From Epiperipatus broadwayi (Eukaryota; Onychophora; Udeonychophora; Euonychophora; Peripatidae), in the NCBI GenBank assembly GCA_028023455.1, contig JAQFVV010000072.1, positions 5,486,082 to 5,550,081 on the forward strand: a stretch of DNA of 64,000 nucleotides, read 5' to 3'. Position 1 is the stretch's first letter, and each line of letters starts with the position of its first letter. The position numbers were made by a program, and so were the translations under genes. The notes under the pieces were generated by a model. That model worked only from the letters and a program-made list of their open reading frames with translations, made no database searches and was not told the DNA's origin. Positions 33,629-44,470 of this stretch are shown here, piece by piece.

Positions 33629-34087
33629 ATTATTTATCTTTACCACATGTATGTGGTCATGTGCATCAGTTGTACAAGATAGATTGGATAGATGTAGGGA
33701 GCTTAAAAGTTTGAGTTCCAGTCTCTTATAATTGCACTAACTTTAGTATAGACAATTTACATATCTTTAAATATTATATATATATATATAACAAAATTTT
33801 CATGGTTATAAAATGAAAATAAAAGCCTTTTTGGGTTCTACTGTATATTAGTTTTTTTGCATAGAGAAATGCATATAGATATTATATTATTCTGTCAAGA
33901 ACTCAAAGAATCTCATTTAAAGTTTTTATAATTTTTAACAATGTCTTCATGCTCTGAAATGGAAAAATCCTTCACTGAATTTAAGTTGCCAACATTTCAA
34001 AGATATCACATTCATCTTTGTTAGGGCTAAGACTGTAATGGAGAAATGTAGTGTAGCAAATAATAATGAGATTGTGTGTGTGAAATC

Positions 34088-34088
<1 letters not shown>

Positions 34089-34149
<61 letters not shown>
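34089..34149. repeat. (TA)n microsatellite
   Basis: About 30 TA units without interruption. The frame over it that gives IYIYIY is an artefact. Confidence 0.95.
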
Positions 34150-34151
<2 letters not shown>

Positions 34152-34574
34152 CCTATTATGTATAGATAGAAACAATTACTGAATTTCTTGCTTTCAAATG
34201 TAATAAATAAGAACTATCATTTAAATTCTTTAAAATATTAAATATATGTTAATAAAACAATGAAATAATAGATTTCTTCAATCTGCTATTCAGTAAAAAT
34301 GTAAATAAAGGGGATTGCTTAAGATAAGCCCTTCATTTTCTTATTTAGGGGGAAAAAATGTTAAAAAATTACTGAATATGCCATTGCTTTAAGGATCTCA
34401 AAAATGTACAATGAAAGTATAATAAAAAATAAAATAATATGAGTTTATAATTATTATTTGTTTGTAAATTACACGAAAATGGGTAAAAAATATAAATTGA
34501 GAATACTTTCCAATATTTATGAGTTCTTTATGAGTTCCAAAGAAAGTTTAATAATTTTTACATAAAACAATTTG

Positions 34575-34716
34575 TAGGGGGTTTGGACTCAGACTTTCCC
34601 ACAACCCTCAACTATCTCATACTGCTAACACACACTTGATTACACTTTTTGATCAAGTGTGTTAGTAATATGAGAAAGTTGAGGATCGTGTAAAAGTCTG
34701 AGTTCAAACCACCCTA
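34575..34716. repeat. Foldback element (MITE-like), arms of about 62 bp
   Basis: GGTTTGGACTCAGACTTT at 34580 is mirrored by AAAGTCTGAGTTCAAACC at 34697-34714, and AACACACACTTGAT at 34627 by ATCAAGTGTGTT at 34652. The loop is about 10 nt. Compact and well preserved, so fairly young. Confidence 0.85.
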
Positions 34717-34874
34717 TATATTACATATTGGAGTGCAGGTTTGAAAAAGCCTGTACTGTAGAAAAAAAATATTAAAATGAAACAAATTGGTAAAATGAAA
34801 ATTTTATAATGTTTAAGGTTTGATTTGGATTTAGAAAAAATATATAAAAACTTAAATGATTTTTATATATTCAA

Positions 34875-35375
34875 GCTCCTTGCACTCAAAATCAACTGGC
34901 ATTAGCTCACAGATGATTAGGGAATACTATTGAAGGTTTCTTCTTTTTGTTTGCCCACATGCAAGTCAATTGCAATTACTTAGAGAATTTCTTCAATTCT
35001 AGAAACAGATGGTTATTATAATGCTTGGTAAGCTTGAAGGAAATATATTGAATGGACCTATTGGAAAGCAAATTGTTGACACTTTAGTCAAATGTTCCCA
35101 AAATATTAAGATGATTTCAAAATTCTTTCATATGTTCTTGAAATTAAAAGATCTCACAAATCCCCCAGCTTGTCAGGAAGTTGATAGTAATAAAGATGGT
35201 TGTACATATCCTGAAGATTTTCAAATAGCTATGAAAAATCAAGAAATCTATATTGCCAAAGAAATTACCTATCTATGATATGTGTACCAATATGGATGGA
35301 AGAATTGACTATATGGAGTTTACAGATTGTTTAAAAATTTGATTAATCCTGTAAATAGCTTAGGAAATAAATATT
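34875..35375 (+). pseudogene. Ryanodine receptor pseudogene fragment (EF-hand region)
   Basis: Conceptual translation across three frames matches the cytoplasmic region before the channel pore of ryanodine receptors, the calcium-release channel of the ER/SR. Visible in order: QLALAHR.LGNTIEGFFFLFAHMQ; F.KQMVIIMLGKLEGNILNG; GKQIVDTLVKCSQNIKMISK; FFHMFLKLKDLT; EF-hand loop DSNKDGCTYPED; then, after a shift near 35278, a second loop TNMDGRIDYMEF with Cys at the first position. Defects: TGA near 34911, a shift near 34970, TAG near 35001, a shift near 35278 and TGA at 35340. No intron is visible in 500 bp, so it may be a retrocopy or a broken exon duplicate. The intact parent gene is not in this window. 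Confidence 0.85.
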
Positions 35376-36770
35376 TTGTGATTAAATCTTCAAGGAATAA
35401 TTCAATAAACATTCAACAATACACTATGATATTATATCATTATATGAACATAAAAACTCATAAAACTTATCTAATGTAAGGTAATCTCATAATAAAAACT
35501 TTTCTTTAATATCTTTATTGTAGTAGTGTTGCTTTTAAATTATAATACACATAATCCAAGAATTATAAAGAACATTATTTTTCTTTAGAACATCATTTTG
35601 TTCATAATATTTGTATATACCTCAAGTGATTTCCTACACCTTATAATATTTTTATATATTGTATTCTAATGCATCCATATATTCATATAATAAATAAAGA
35701 AATAAGTGCAAAATTTCCATGTAATAACCAGAAAAATTGCCAGCAATGATGTTGCTAGGCAACCACCAATTAAAATTGCCAGCCCAAATAGAAGTTTATG
35801 CTTTAGAAGCCAAAAATAGCTTTTGTTTGAGCTTGTTTAGAGATAAAAGGTAGATTATATTTATTTCAATGCCCAGGATTTTATATAAGAGATGAACAAT
35901 ATTTTTATGCTATTAAGACTTTGAAGAATCTCATCTCTGAAATTCTGGTGGTAACTAATGATTTACTCTGAGATTGATTGTTTTCTAGAAACATTAATGT
36001 TTGGAATTTTTCTTTAGTTATTATATGAAAATTCTCCATTTATTTTTTATTTATATCTTAATTAACTCACACGCCTAACATGGCATCCAGAAGATATTTC
36101 AATTATTAATTAAATATATTTGGTGATTATCGTTTGATTTTACATAATACATATATACTAATCATTTTAAACAACACAAATAATTTTACAGCTGATCAAA
36201 CGTAACAATAGGAATACATTATGTTTGATTAGTCATAAAATTATTTATATGTTGATTGAAATCATTAGCATTATATTTAAATTATATACTTGAATTGGTT
36301 AGCTAGCTTGATTAATATAAAAACAAAAATCACTACTAATTTGAAGTTTCAGCCTTTTCAGGCCTTAATGTTTTACAATATAGTAAACCAAAGATCCTAT
36401 AAAAAAGATATTTTTTATCTAGCAAAATAAATAAAGAGTAGCCACATTTTCAGTTTATTTAAAAAAATAATCATTAAAATATGCTGCAATGTATTCTAGT
36501 AATGTATTCAGACATGTTTGTGCTATGAAATAGATTTATATACACACACAGTATTTCCTTTGTATCCATTATATTTGGATACAAGTCTAGATATCAAAAT
36601 TCACAGAGAAATAATGTATACCATATAAAATATGCATTTTAATGCATATATATATATGACAAAATTACAAGCATGTTGAGGTGGTGACAGGAGAAGATAT
36701 ATCAAGTATTCTTATAAATCAATCAATCAATAAATAAATATGTATATGTTAAATTATGTATATATTCTAA
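35376..36770. other. Unassigned AT-rich DNA
   Basis: GC-richer patch at 35730-35790 (GCCAGCAATGATGTTGCTAGG..CAACCACC) without a match. No coding signal follows on from the ryanodine receptor fragment. Confidence 0.4.
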
Positions 36771-36771
36771 A

Positions 36772-36852
36772 AAATAGAATGAGGAGATAATATCTATGTA
36801 GGTTAAAGGTTATCTCTATTTACATGGATATTATCACCTCTTTTCTATTCAT
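36772..36852. repeat. Short hairpin
   Basis: GAATGAGGAGATAATATCTATGTA at 36778 pairs with TACATGGATATTATCACCTC..ATTC at 36820-36850, about 24 pairs around GGTTATCTC-type loop sequence. Confidence 0.6.
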
Positions 36853-37424
36853 TATAATAATGATCCATGGAAATATTTAATTCAATGTATATATTCTATA
36901 TATACATATGTATTTAAGAATTAAAAAATAAGTTTGGTAAATATCTATAAATTAAAAAAAAACTAATTTCAATTATAATGGATATCTGCCATATTTTGTT
37001 CCAGGCTGTTTTATCTATACCATATATCATGGATATGGTTCATATTTTATTCATAAGCTTTAATTATAATAGATAATGTTTACTGTATTATACGTGCAAA
37101 GTGCTTTTCAACATATATAGCATATTTATGTAAAGCATGCTTTTTATGTGCATATTACGCATATTTAAATTAGGATTATAATATAAACATTTGTAAAAAA
37201 ATGTAATTATTAATAATAAATTGCAAGAGAATATTTACGATATATATATATATCTAATGTATATATGTGTTTACTAAGTCACATTCATTGTCTTTTTAAA
37301 TAAAATCAAGTCAATAAGGAAGTGTTAGACTTTCATTGTACTTAAATATGATCTGGAGCAGGGATTTGCAACCTTTTAGTGCTGTCAGGTTGAATCTATG
37401 ATAGAATGTTTTCCCACATGCCAA

Positions 37425-37545
37425 CATGATTCTACCAATCTTATTATTTATACTATAAAAACTAGTCCAGTTATAATGGGCTTCAAAATTATATATTATA
37501 TACTTTTGAAGCCCATTATAACTGAATCTTATATTATTGGTTATT
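37425..37545. repeat. Near-perfect hairpin (MITE-like)
   Basis: CAGTTATAATGGGCTTCAAAA at 37469-37489 is exactly mirrored by TTTTGAAGCCCATTATAACTG at about 37504-37524. Pairing continues imperfectly outward (CCAATCTTATTATTTATA / TCTTATATTATTGG). The interior is only about 15 nt. No coding content. Confidence 0.8.
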
Positions 37546-37915
37546 AAATAATTTAAAATACATAGGACCAAATGTTAAAAGTATGTTTTGTTAAATTATA
37601 TTGCATTTGAAAGATATGCTTAAAATTTCCTTTGGCGTTGTGAAAATTCATCCTGTTGGTGCTTTAGAAATGTGTAATATTTATTAAATGGCCAATTAAT
37701 GTACAGAAATTCAGAATAGGCAGAAGCACCTTTAACTTTCAATGGTTTAATTTAAAATTCCTTATTAATGAACTTTAACAAAATAAAACAAGTATTTTTC
37801 TGTCTTTCATCAAAAATATTTCAAAGAAACACATTTTTGTGATATAAAAAATCAACTTGAAATTGAAAGTTTTTCACATATTTTTTTTTAAAACTATGGA
37901 CATTTGGAATTTTTC

Positions 37916-38056
37916 TCTAAGACAAATTTGTTTTTTTTTTTTCCATATGTCATAGCAGCGGCCAGGAAGTGAACCCATAACAACCAACTGCTTGCTTGCA
38001 AGGTGATTGCACTGACCTCTCAGCTAATAATGCTTGACCTAAGACAAATTTGTTTT
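37916..38056 (-). mobile_element. tRNA-derived SINE, copy 3, with target-site duplication
   Basis: The 105 bp insert (37934-38038) is bounded by an exact 18 bp duplication CTAAGACAAATTTGTTTT at 37916-37933 and 38039-38056. On the minus strand: A-box-like TAGCTGAGAGG, B-box-like GGGTTCACTTC, then an A tail (the T run at 37934-37942). The perfect duplication implies the youngest of the three copies. Confidence 0.92.
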
Positions 38057-39040
38057 AATTACACAATAGGCATTAAAAAGAAAAAAATATTTTTAATTTC
38101 CTTGAAATCCCAGCGATATTATCAAAAATCTCATGTGCTTGCAGAGTTTATTCATGCATTAACTCAACTATAACTAACTGTAAAGTTTTTTTTCCAAGTA
38201 AACATACCAAAACTTAAAATGTATTATTACATAATTATGAATAGAAGTTTTTCAAATGAATTAATTGATATAACATTTTTCCTGAATATAAATTTACTCT
38301 AAACATGCAATTGCTTATAAAATTATCAAAGGGTCAATTTACTGTCGAAAAAAAAAAAAAATCCAAGCAAAATTGATACTCCCTGAGGAAAAACATTTCC
38401 ATCCCATTTAGTTCTTATCTTTATTGAAAAGAGAGCACAGGTCAAATATACTTTTGTTGTACAAAATTATTAGTAAATTAAACTGAATCATGGTTTTTAT
38501 TTACATGTGAGTCGCATATGTAAAATGTAGATGATAGTGCATAAATAAAATATATTTTATTATTTCAATTCAATCAGAGATGCCATTGATAATTGTTCTG
38601 TGTCCTACACTTGGTGCCCTAGATTGTTGACTCCTGATCTAGATGATATTCTTTTTTCCAAGATTTTTTTCCCCAGCGGAAACATAATAGTCTCATTATT
38701 AAAAGACTATAGCCTAATGAATTATTTTAATACTTTTAAATCTGTCTCAATTACTGAATATATAGTCATTTTTATTTTTTGTTACCCTTTTCAAATTTTC
38801 CAAACTTTAAGCTTTCTGATGCAATATAAGAACATTTTATAATTCTTTTTCTATGATGCTAGTAAATCAATAACTTTCATTTTATTTCACAAGAAAGATA
38901 TTTTACAATTTTTTTAAATTTCATCACACTTCTAGCTTTAGGTTCAGAAAACATTTTTGTCTAAAATATTGTTCAATGTTAAACTTTTAGAAAGTATAAA
39001 ATAAAAATCCAAAGAAACCTTGTTAATAAATGTGATTATA
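38057..39040. other. Unassigned AT-rich DNA
   Basis: Nothing recognised. An 80-codon frame at 38600-38842 has no family resemblance. Confidence 0.4.
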
Positions 39041-39044
39041 TACT

Positions 39045-40345
39045 TTACTTAATATTTAAAAAAGGTGATAAAGAAGATATTAGAAATTACAGACCTATCA
39101 GCCTTTTATCAGTTTTATATAAAATTTTTACCAAGATAATTACAACTCGTCTACAGAGAACTTTGGATTTCCACCAACCAAGAGAACAAGCTGAATTTAA
39201 AAGTGGTTTTAGTACAATAGATCATATCCAGGTATTGAGAGAAGTCATAAAAAGGACAAACGAATATGAGTTGTCATTATGTTTTGGATTTGTAGATTAT
39301 GAAAAGGCATTCGATTCTATATACATTTCTTCAGTGATTAAAGCATTGGATCATCAAGGTATAGATCCAGGATATTGTCATATTTTAAAGAATATTTATA
39401 AAAATGCAACAGCAACAATTAGATTACATAATGATACTGGAAAAATCAACATTGAGAAAGGTGTAAGACAAGGTGACTCCATATCTTCAAAACTCTTTAC
39501 AGCAGTGCTGCAAGAAGTATTTTATGGATTAAAATGGGAAACTAAAGGAATGAAAGTAAATGGAGAGTATTTAAGTCATTTATATTTTGCAGATGATGTA
39601 GCTGTTTTTGCAAATAATGCTTCAGAGCTTCAGGAAATGTTGCAGGAGCTAGCTGATGAAAGTAGAAAAGTAGGACTAAAAATAAATGTTAAAAAAACTA
39701 AAGTAATGTTTAATTGATTTGCTCAAAATATGAAAATAAAGATTGATTATGAAGAATTAGAAGAAGTTAACAGTTACAAATACCTTGGTCAGATTATTAA
39801 TACAGATGGAAACATAATAGAGGAAATTAATCATAGAATTAAACTTGGTTGGAGTGCTTTTGGTAGAAATAACTTGATACTAAAAGGAAATATGCCTATG
39901 TGTTTGAAAAGGATGGTTTTTAACAAATGTGTTTTACCAGTTATGGATCTGAGACTTGGACACTTAATAGAAGAGCAATACAGAGACTTCAGACCACTCA
40001 AAGGAGTATGGAGAGATGTATGTTGGGAGTAACAAGAAGAGATCGAAAACGCAATGTATGGGTAAGACAACAAATAGGTGTTACTGACCTCATTGAAAAA
40101 ATTAAAAGATTGAAATGGAGTTGGGCTGGACATATTGCTAGAAGAGATGATAATAGATGGACAATTGAAATTTTAAACTGGATTCTAAGAGATTGTAAAA
40201 GACCCAGAAAGAGACCACATGTGAGATGGATGGATGAAATAAGAAAATGTGCAGGAGTGTTGTGGAGAAGAGAAGCTAAAGATCGGAGAAGATGGATTAA
40301 ACTTGGAGAGACCTTCATCCTGCAGTGGATTGATAATGGTTTATG
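39045..40345 (+). pseudogene. RTE-like LINE, reverse transcriptase, best preserved copy
   Basis: 5'-truncated LINE encoding most of the reverse transcriptase and the C-terminal domain; the endonuclease is absent. Order: IFKKGDKEDIRNYRPISLLS (block 1), QPREQAEFKSGFSTIDHI, FVDYEKAFDS with motif A aspartate, GVRQGDSISSKLF, then YFADDVAVF with the catalytic DD pair (near 39585-39610), then INVKKTKVMFN. A TGA at 39715 and a shift near 39944 interrupt it. At the shift a seven-base loss between two TATG copies would explain the change to the frame TSYGSETWTLNRRAIQ. The C-terminal domain SWAGHIARRDDN..RPHVRWMDEIRK..GETFILQWIDNG ends in TGA followed by (ATG)n, the usual RTE-type simple-repeat tail. 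No activity is expected. Confidence 0.9.
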
Positions 40346-42755
40346 ATGATGATGATATACTTTACGCTTTAAAAAATGGCTGATACTATATTGTAAAATT
40401 GATTGAATTTACAAATTTTAATGTTTCTAGTTTTTGTTTATTTATACTTTTTTGGAAAATATATAATTGAAATAGTATATATCAATATAGTAGTTTATTA
40501 TATTTGTCACTTTTATTTATTATATTAGTTTATTAACTTTAATTGATGATCAATCTTATACTTAGTTCAACTAAAGTCATTGAACACAAAAATGCTTCAT
40601 TTATTATCTTTGATTTCCAAATTTGTTTTTAGATTTTAAATAGTGTTAAAACACACAGGTGTACAAGATATTTGTTTAATTTCTACTTATTAAAAATTTT
40701 ATGCGTATAGTATATAAAATAAAACAACCAGTTTAATAAACAAATTATTGATATTTTTAAGTTTGTTTATGTATCTTGCTTATTTATCTTACTCCATAAC
40801 ATGAAATACAATCGAACCACAAAGTATGCTATATTTTGTGCCAAGCCTCTTGATGTTGAAACATATATAGTGTAAAGTAGCTAATGTTTTGATGATAAAC
40901 CTTGATTAGAATACAAAACATATTGTTTATTGAACTGCAAACATATAGAACTTTTCAACAATGCATTTATAGAATGTAGGTTCGTTTTATATGTATACTA
41001 TGCATATCACATGATCACCATTTCTATGCATATATAAACAAAATTTAAAATAATAATATAGTTATTAATAATAAATTGAGGGCATATATCTCTCCTGCAT
41101 TGATTGATGCAATAAAAATAAGAAAAAAACAGAATGCCAAATTTTTATTTTAAAATAAATAACAAAATGTCTGACTTTCAGCATTATTAAATGTACTCTG
41201 GGCAACATTCTTTTTTTCTCACTAACTTTTTTTCTTATAAAAAAGACTAGTATCTTTATGAGGAGATTATAATCTTTGTAATTATTATAATGTTTTTAAG
41301 ATCTGTATAACTTTAAATATGTTCTAAAATTTTGTAATACTTTTAGCAATTACTTCTAGAAAATATTTTATTATGCACATCAAATTTGGAAAGGAAAATA
41401 AGAGAAGATTAAAATATACATCCTTCCAATATGGATTAAATCTTGTAAGACATTCTGAGACAGAAAAATTACTACTGGGGTATTAAAAAAATTATTTATA
41501 AATTTTATTTTTTTAAAAAAAATGTGATTGCATATGGCACTCAGAGGAGGAAAAACTGTAAATGTCATAAGATTTCAAAATTTTAATGATTTTTTTGTTT
41601 ATTTATTTATATTTTTGTTTGTTTATTTAAATGTTTGTTGGATAACATATAATTGAAGTCATGTAGTTAGATACATCGTAGTTGTGGCTTCACAGTATGA
41701 TCAAATTAATCTTCATGAGAATTAATTCATTTAAAAAACAAGATATAATAACAGTTATTAAGATATCATCTATGAAAAAATTCTATACATATCTGCATAA
41801 TCACAAGCAAATATCCGAAGCACTTCTACTGTATGCAAAAGATCTGGGAGCATATCTCTACAAGGTAAAAAAAATAGAGGAACCTTATATCTTTACAATG
41901 TATAAACCTTTTAAAACATATTTTTTATCCTAAAACTAGAGGCATCCCAACTACCACAGAATACTACACTTAATGTTCCTTAAAGGATTTCTTATTTCCA
42001 AAAGGGCCAAGTTGAACACACATTTATAGAGCAGCTATATAAAAAGACACTATTTCATATAACCAGAATGAATATTCAGTCCCAAATTTTATTGAACACA
42101 ATAACATATAATACACTATGTATGTATCAAATTTTAAAAATACCATTTTAAAATATACTTATAACTTAATGAACTTATCCATAGGTAATAAGCAATATGC
42201 GTGCAAGAACTCATATAAGATTTACATTAGTTCATGTATATATATAAATAATATTTATTTATCTACTAAATATCTGAAGCAAAATAATTTCTCATTAAAT
42301 GTAATATTTTAACAGAATATATATAATTTTTATTATAGAAAGAAGAGAAAAAATGTTTTTTTTAATTATTTTAATTATATAAATGTTAAGAATTGGTCAT
42401 AAGTAATTAATTTTATTATTTAAAAAAAACATGCTTTTTTTTTGTTTTTTTGGCATTTGGATAAAATATAAAACATTAAGTTTTCAGATTTTAAAAATTA
42501 TAAAACGAAAATAATATTGTGGTAATTTTCTATTTATTGCGACAATTCCACTATTTGAATATCTTATATAATAAGATTTAGGGGTTGAGTAAAATTTCAA
42601 GAACATTATATTTCAGTACCACGAAGCACAGAAATGGAAATGAATGCTGAAAACCAACATAAATAATTTTCTGCTGAAGATAAACTCTAAGGAAATACTG
42701 ATTAGCCTATGATAGGAAACTGGTATCAGTTACATACTTTGAAAAACCTGATATA
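40346..42755. other. Unassigned AT-rich DNA
   Basis: A 17 bp match to the family A end (CACATGATCACCATTTC at 41008-41024) is an isolated scrap between two TATGCATAT words. Frames at 41682 and 42118 have no recognisable domain. Confidence 0.4.
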
Positions 42756-42756
42756 T

Positions 42757-42792
42757 ATATAGGGGGTGAGTATATATATAGTATATATATAT

Positions 42793-42850
<58 letters not shown>
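42757..42850. repeat. (TA)n microsatellite, interrupted
   Basis: TA runs broken by GGGGGTGAG and TTTTTTA, then uninterrupted from about 42799 to 42850. Confidence 0.9.
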
Positions 42851-42853
<3 letters not shown>

Positions 42854-43335
42854 GGTTAAAACCAATCAAACTGTTAGTATCTAAGTAGCAGGAATGCTGT
42901 GACCAAAAACTGCCAAACTTTGAGATTGTGGATCTCAAGTTTATAACAAGATTTGCTAAACTGAAAGATTTTAAGCTCAATTTTAATAAATATATTAGTC
43001 CTTATTGGAAAAGTGTTGAAGGATATTGCAAAGGAAAGGAATCGAATACGCAGCTTTAAAAAATCACTATAAAGACCAGTGCTACTCCATTTTCTACTTG
43101 AACAATTTTTATTAAACTTCTTAAGCAAAATATTTATGGCTAAAACATTTTAAAGCCACTGATGCCTGATACAATTGCTGTCAGATAAAAATGGTATAAT
43201 AACAAATGGCTAAAGAATGGTTTGAAATAGATCACATGACGAGATCAATCTATGTTTACATTTCCCCCAACTATTAAAAGAATTTATATCTGCAAATCAC
43301 CAAAAAAAAAGCCTGCTATCAGAGTGCTTTCTTCT
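42851..43335. other. Unassigned DNA
   Basis: Nothing recognised. Small minus frames at 42798-43128 overlap the microsatellite. Confidence 0.35.
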
Positions 43336-43338
43336 TAA

Positions 43339-43972
43339 ACAAAGCAAAGCAAAACTCTCCATACAGTAGTGCCATCTTGTGTCAACAAGAGCAATCAAAT
43401 GATGCCAGAAGGTTTGTGCATAAAATCCCTATCTAGTGCCTACTCCTCCAATATCCCCATACTAGTTTCTGGCTTGTGGCCATCATCATTGAGAAGCCGT
43501 GGATCTGAGAGCACTGCACCTAGATCTTAGGATTTAATGCAACCCTCCAGCAGCCACCTTTTAACTCTACTTAACTACAAAACTATGAGAATGAAATTGA
43601 AAACATAATTATATTTTCAATCTAAGTTCAATAGCTTATATAGTCATAGGGGTCTGAACTCAATTCAGCACCCATACATTTTGGTGTCTTTGGCTCTTTA
43701 ACAACCATAGCCACCATTATCATATTAGGCAGGATTGGTGTCAAACCACTAAACATCACATGGTCACTATCTCATACTAGCACATAATTGTTATTAAACA
43801 AAGCAAAGCAAAACTCTCCATACAGTATTGCCATCTTATGCACAAGCCTTCTGTCATCCATTGATTGCTCTTGGTGGCACAAGATGGCACTACTGTATGG
43901 AGAGTTTTGCTTTGCTTTGTTTAATAACAATTATGTGCTAGTATGAGATAGTGATCATGTGATGTTTAGTTC
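43339..43972. repeat. Hammerhead repeat family A: one unit plus a fresh foldback
   Basis: A complete unit of about 458 bp starts at 43339 with AAACAAAGCAAAGCAAAACT; the same start recurs at 43797. It carries a minus-strand hammerhead at 43456-43496. From 43751 to 43970 the sequence is a palindrome with arms of about 90 bp (AAACATCACATGGTCACTAT..AAACAAAGC against GCTTTGTTTAATAACA..GATGTTT). The two arms differ at only a few places, so this inversion arose recently or is kept alike by gene conversion. Confidence 0.88.
43456..43496 (-). ncRNA. Hammerhead ribozyme-like motif (family A)
   Basis: Minus strand: stem II UGGC/GCCA with loop CACAA, four perfect pairs, GAAAC, then UAGUA. ACUAGU is self-complementary, and the scissile triplet would be GUA. 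The core is AUGAUGA, with A for the first C. Stem I UCUCA against UGGGGA is weak. Confidence 0.62.
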
Positions 43973-44069
43973 TTCTGTAATGATTTGGGCAGCCTTAATG
44001 TGATATGTATTTATTCTCTTTATTTATTGATTTCTCTGCCTTGCAGATATTAGTGTGATGGTAGGGTAA

Positions 44070-44470
44070 AAAATCAGAGGGGGAAGAAACTAAAGCTCCA
44101 AAAATTACAGTTCCATCTGTCACTTCCACTGTTCAAACGTCTTATGGCCTCCAAGTGATACTCAAGAATTTATTTATTTTGACTAAAAAATGCTCTAAAT
44201 GGATTAGAGCAGTGATAAAGGGGCAACTCAAGAATTAAGGTTTTGCAGCTTCTGGTGTTTGAATGTCATGTGACCTCTCAGGTACCTAAACATGCCATTA
44301 TTTTTTATTCCTTGATCTGTAAGGTTAAATCATAGCTTCAGATTATTTGAAGATCTTGGGTGAATAAGGTTATGCTACAAGCAAATATTGTATAATAAAA
44401 CAACGATCCTTTATCTATAGTCCACAAGTAAATATTGTATAATAATAAAACAACGATCCTTAATCTATGT
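44070..44470. repeat. Degenerate tRNA-like units and a 59 bp tandem duplication
   Basis: GTCACTTCCACTGTTCAAAC, CTTATGGCCTCCAAGTG, then CTTCTGGTGTTTGAATGTCATGTGACCTCTCAGGTA follow the tail of the 23.6 kb units. At 44380-44470, CAAATATTGTATAATAAAAC and AACGATCCTT occur twice, about 59 bp apart. Confidence 0.5.

Larger units (their letters stand above)
32740..33790 (+). repeat. Hammerhead repeat family B, plus-strand tandem array
   Basis: About 2.4 units with a 444 bp period (cores at 33144 and 33588). The order in each unit is: ribozyme, CATGTATGTGGTCATGTGCATCAG, AGATAGATTGGATAG, TTTGAGTTC, TTAACTTTAGTATAGA, then CAGATTGACTT and TTGATATAAACTGAGCACT. The first unit begins close to the position that corresponds to the cleavage site, and the last is cut at a TA run. 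It is the inverted partner of the 26.9-28.0 kb array, 4.8 kb away. Confidence 0.9.

Noticed and set aside
33981-34175. Frame with an IYIYIY tract
   Set aside because: Translation of the (TA)n microsatellite.
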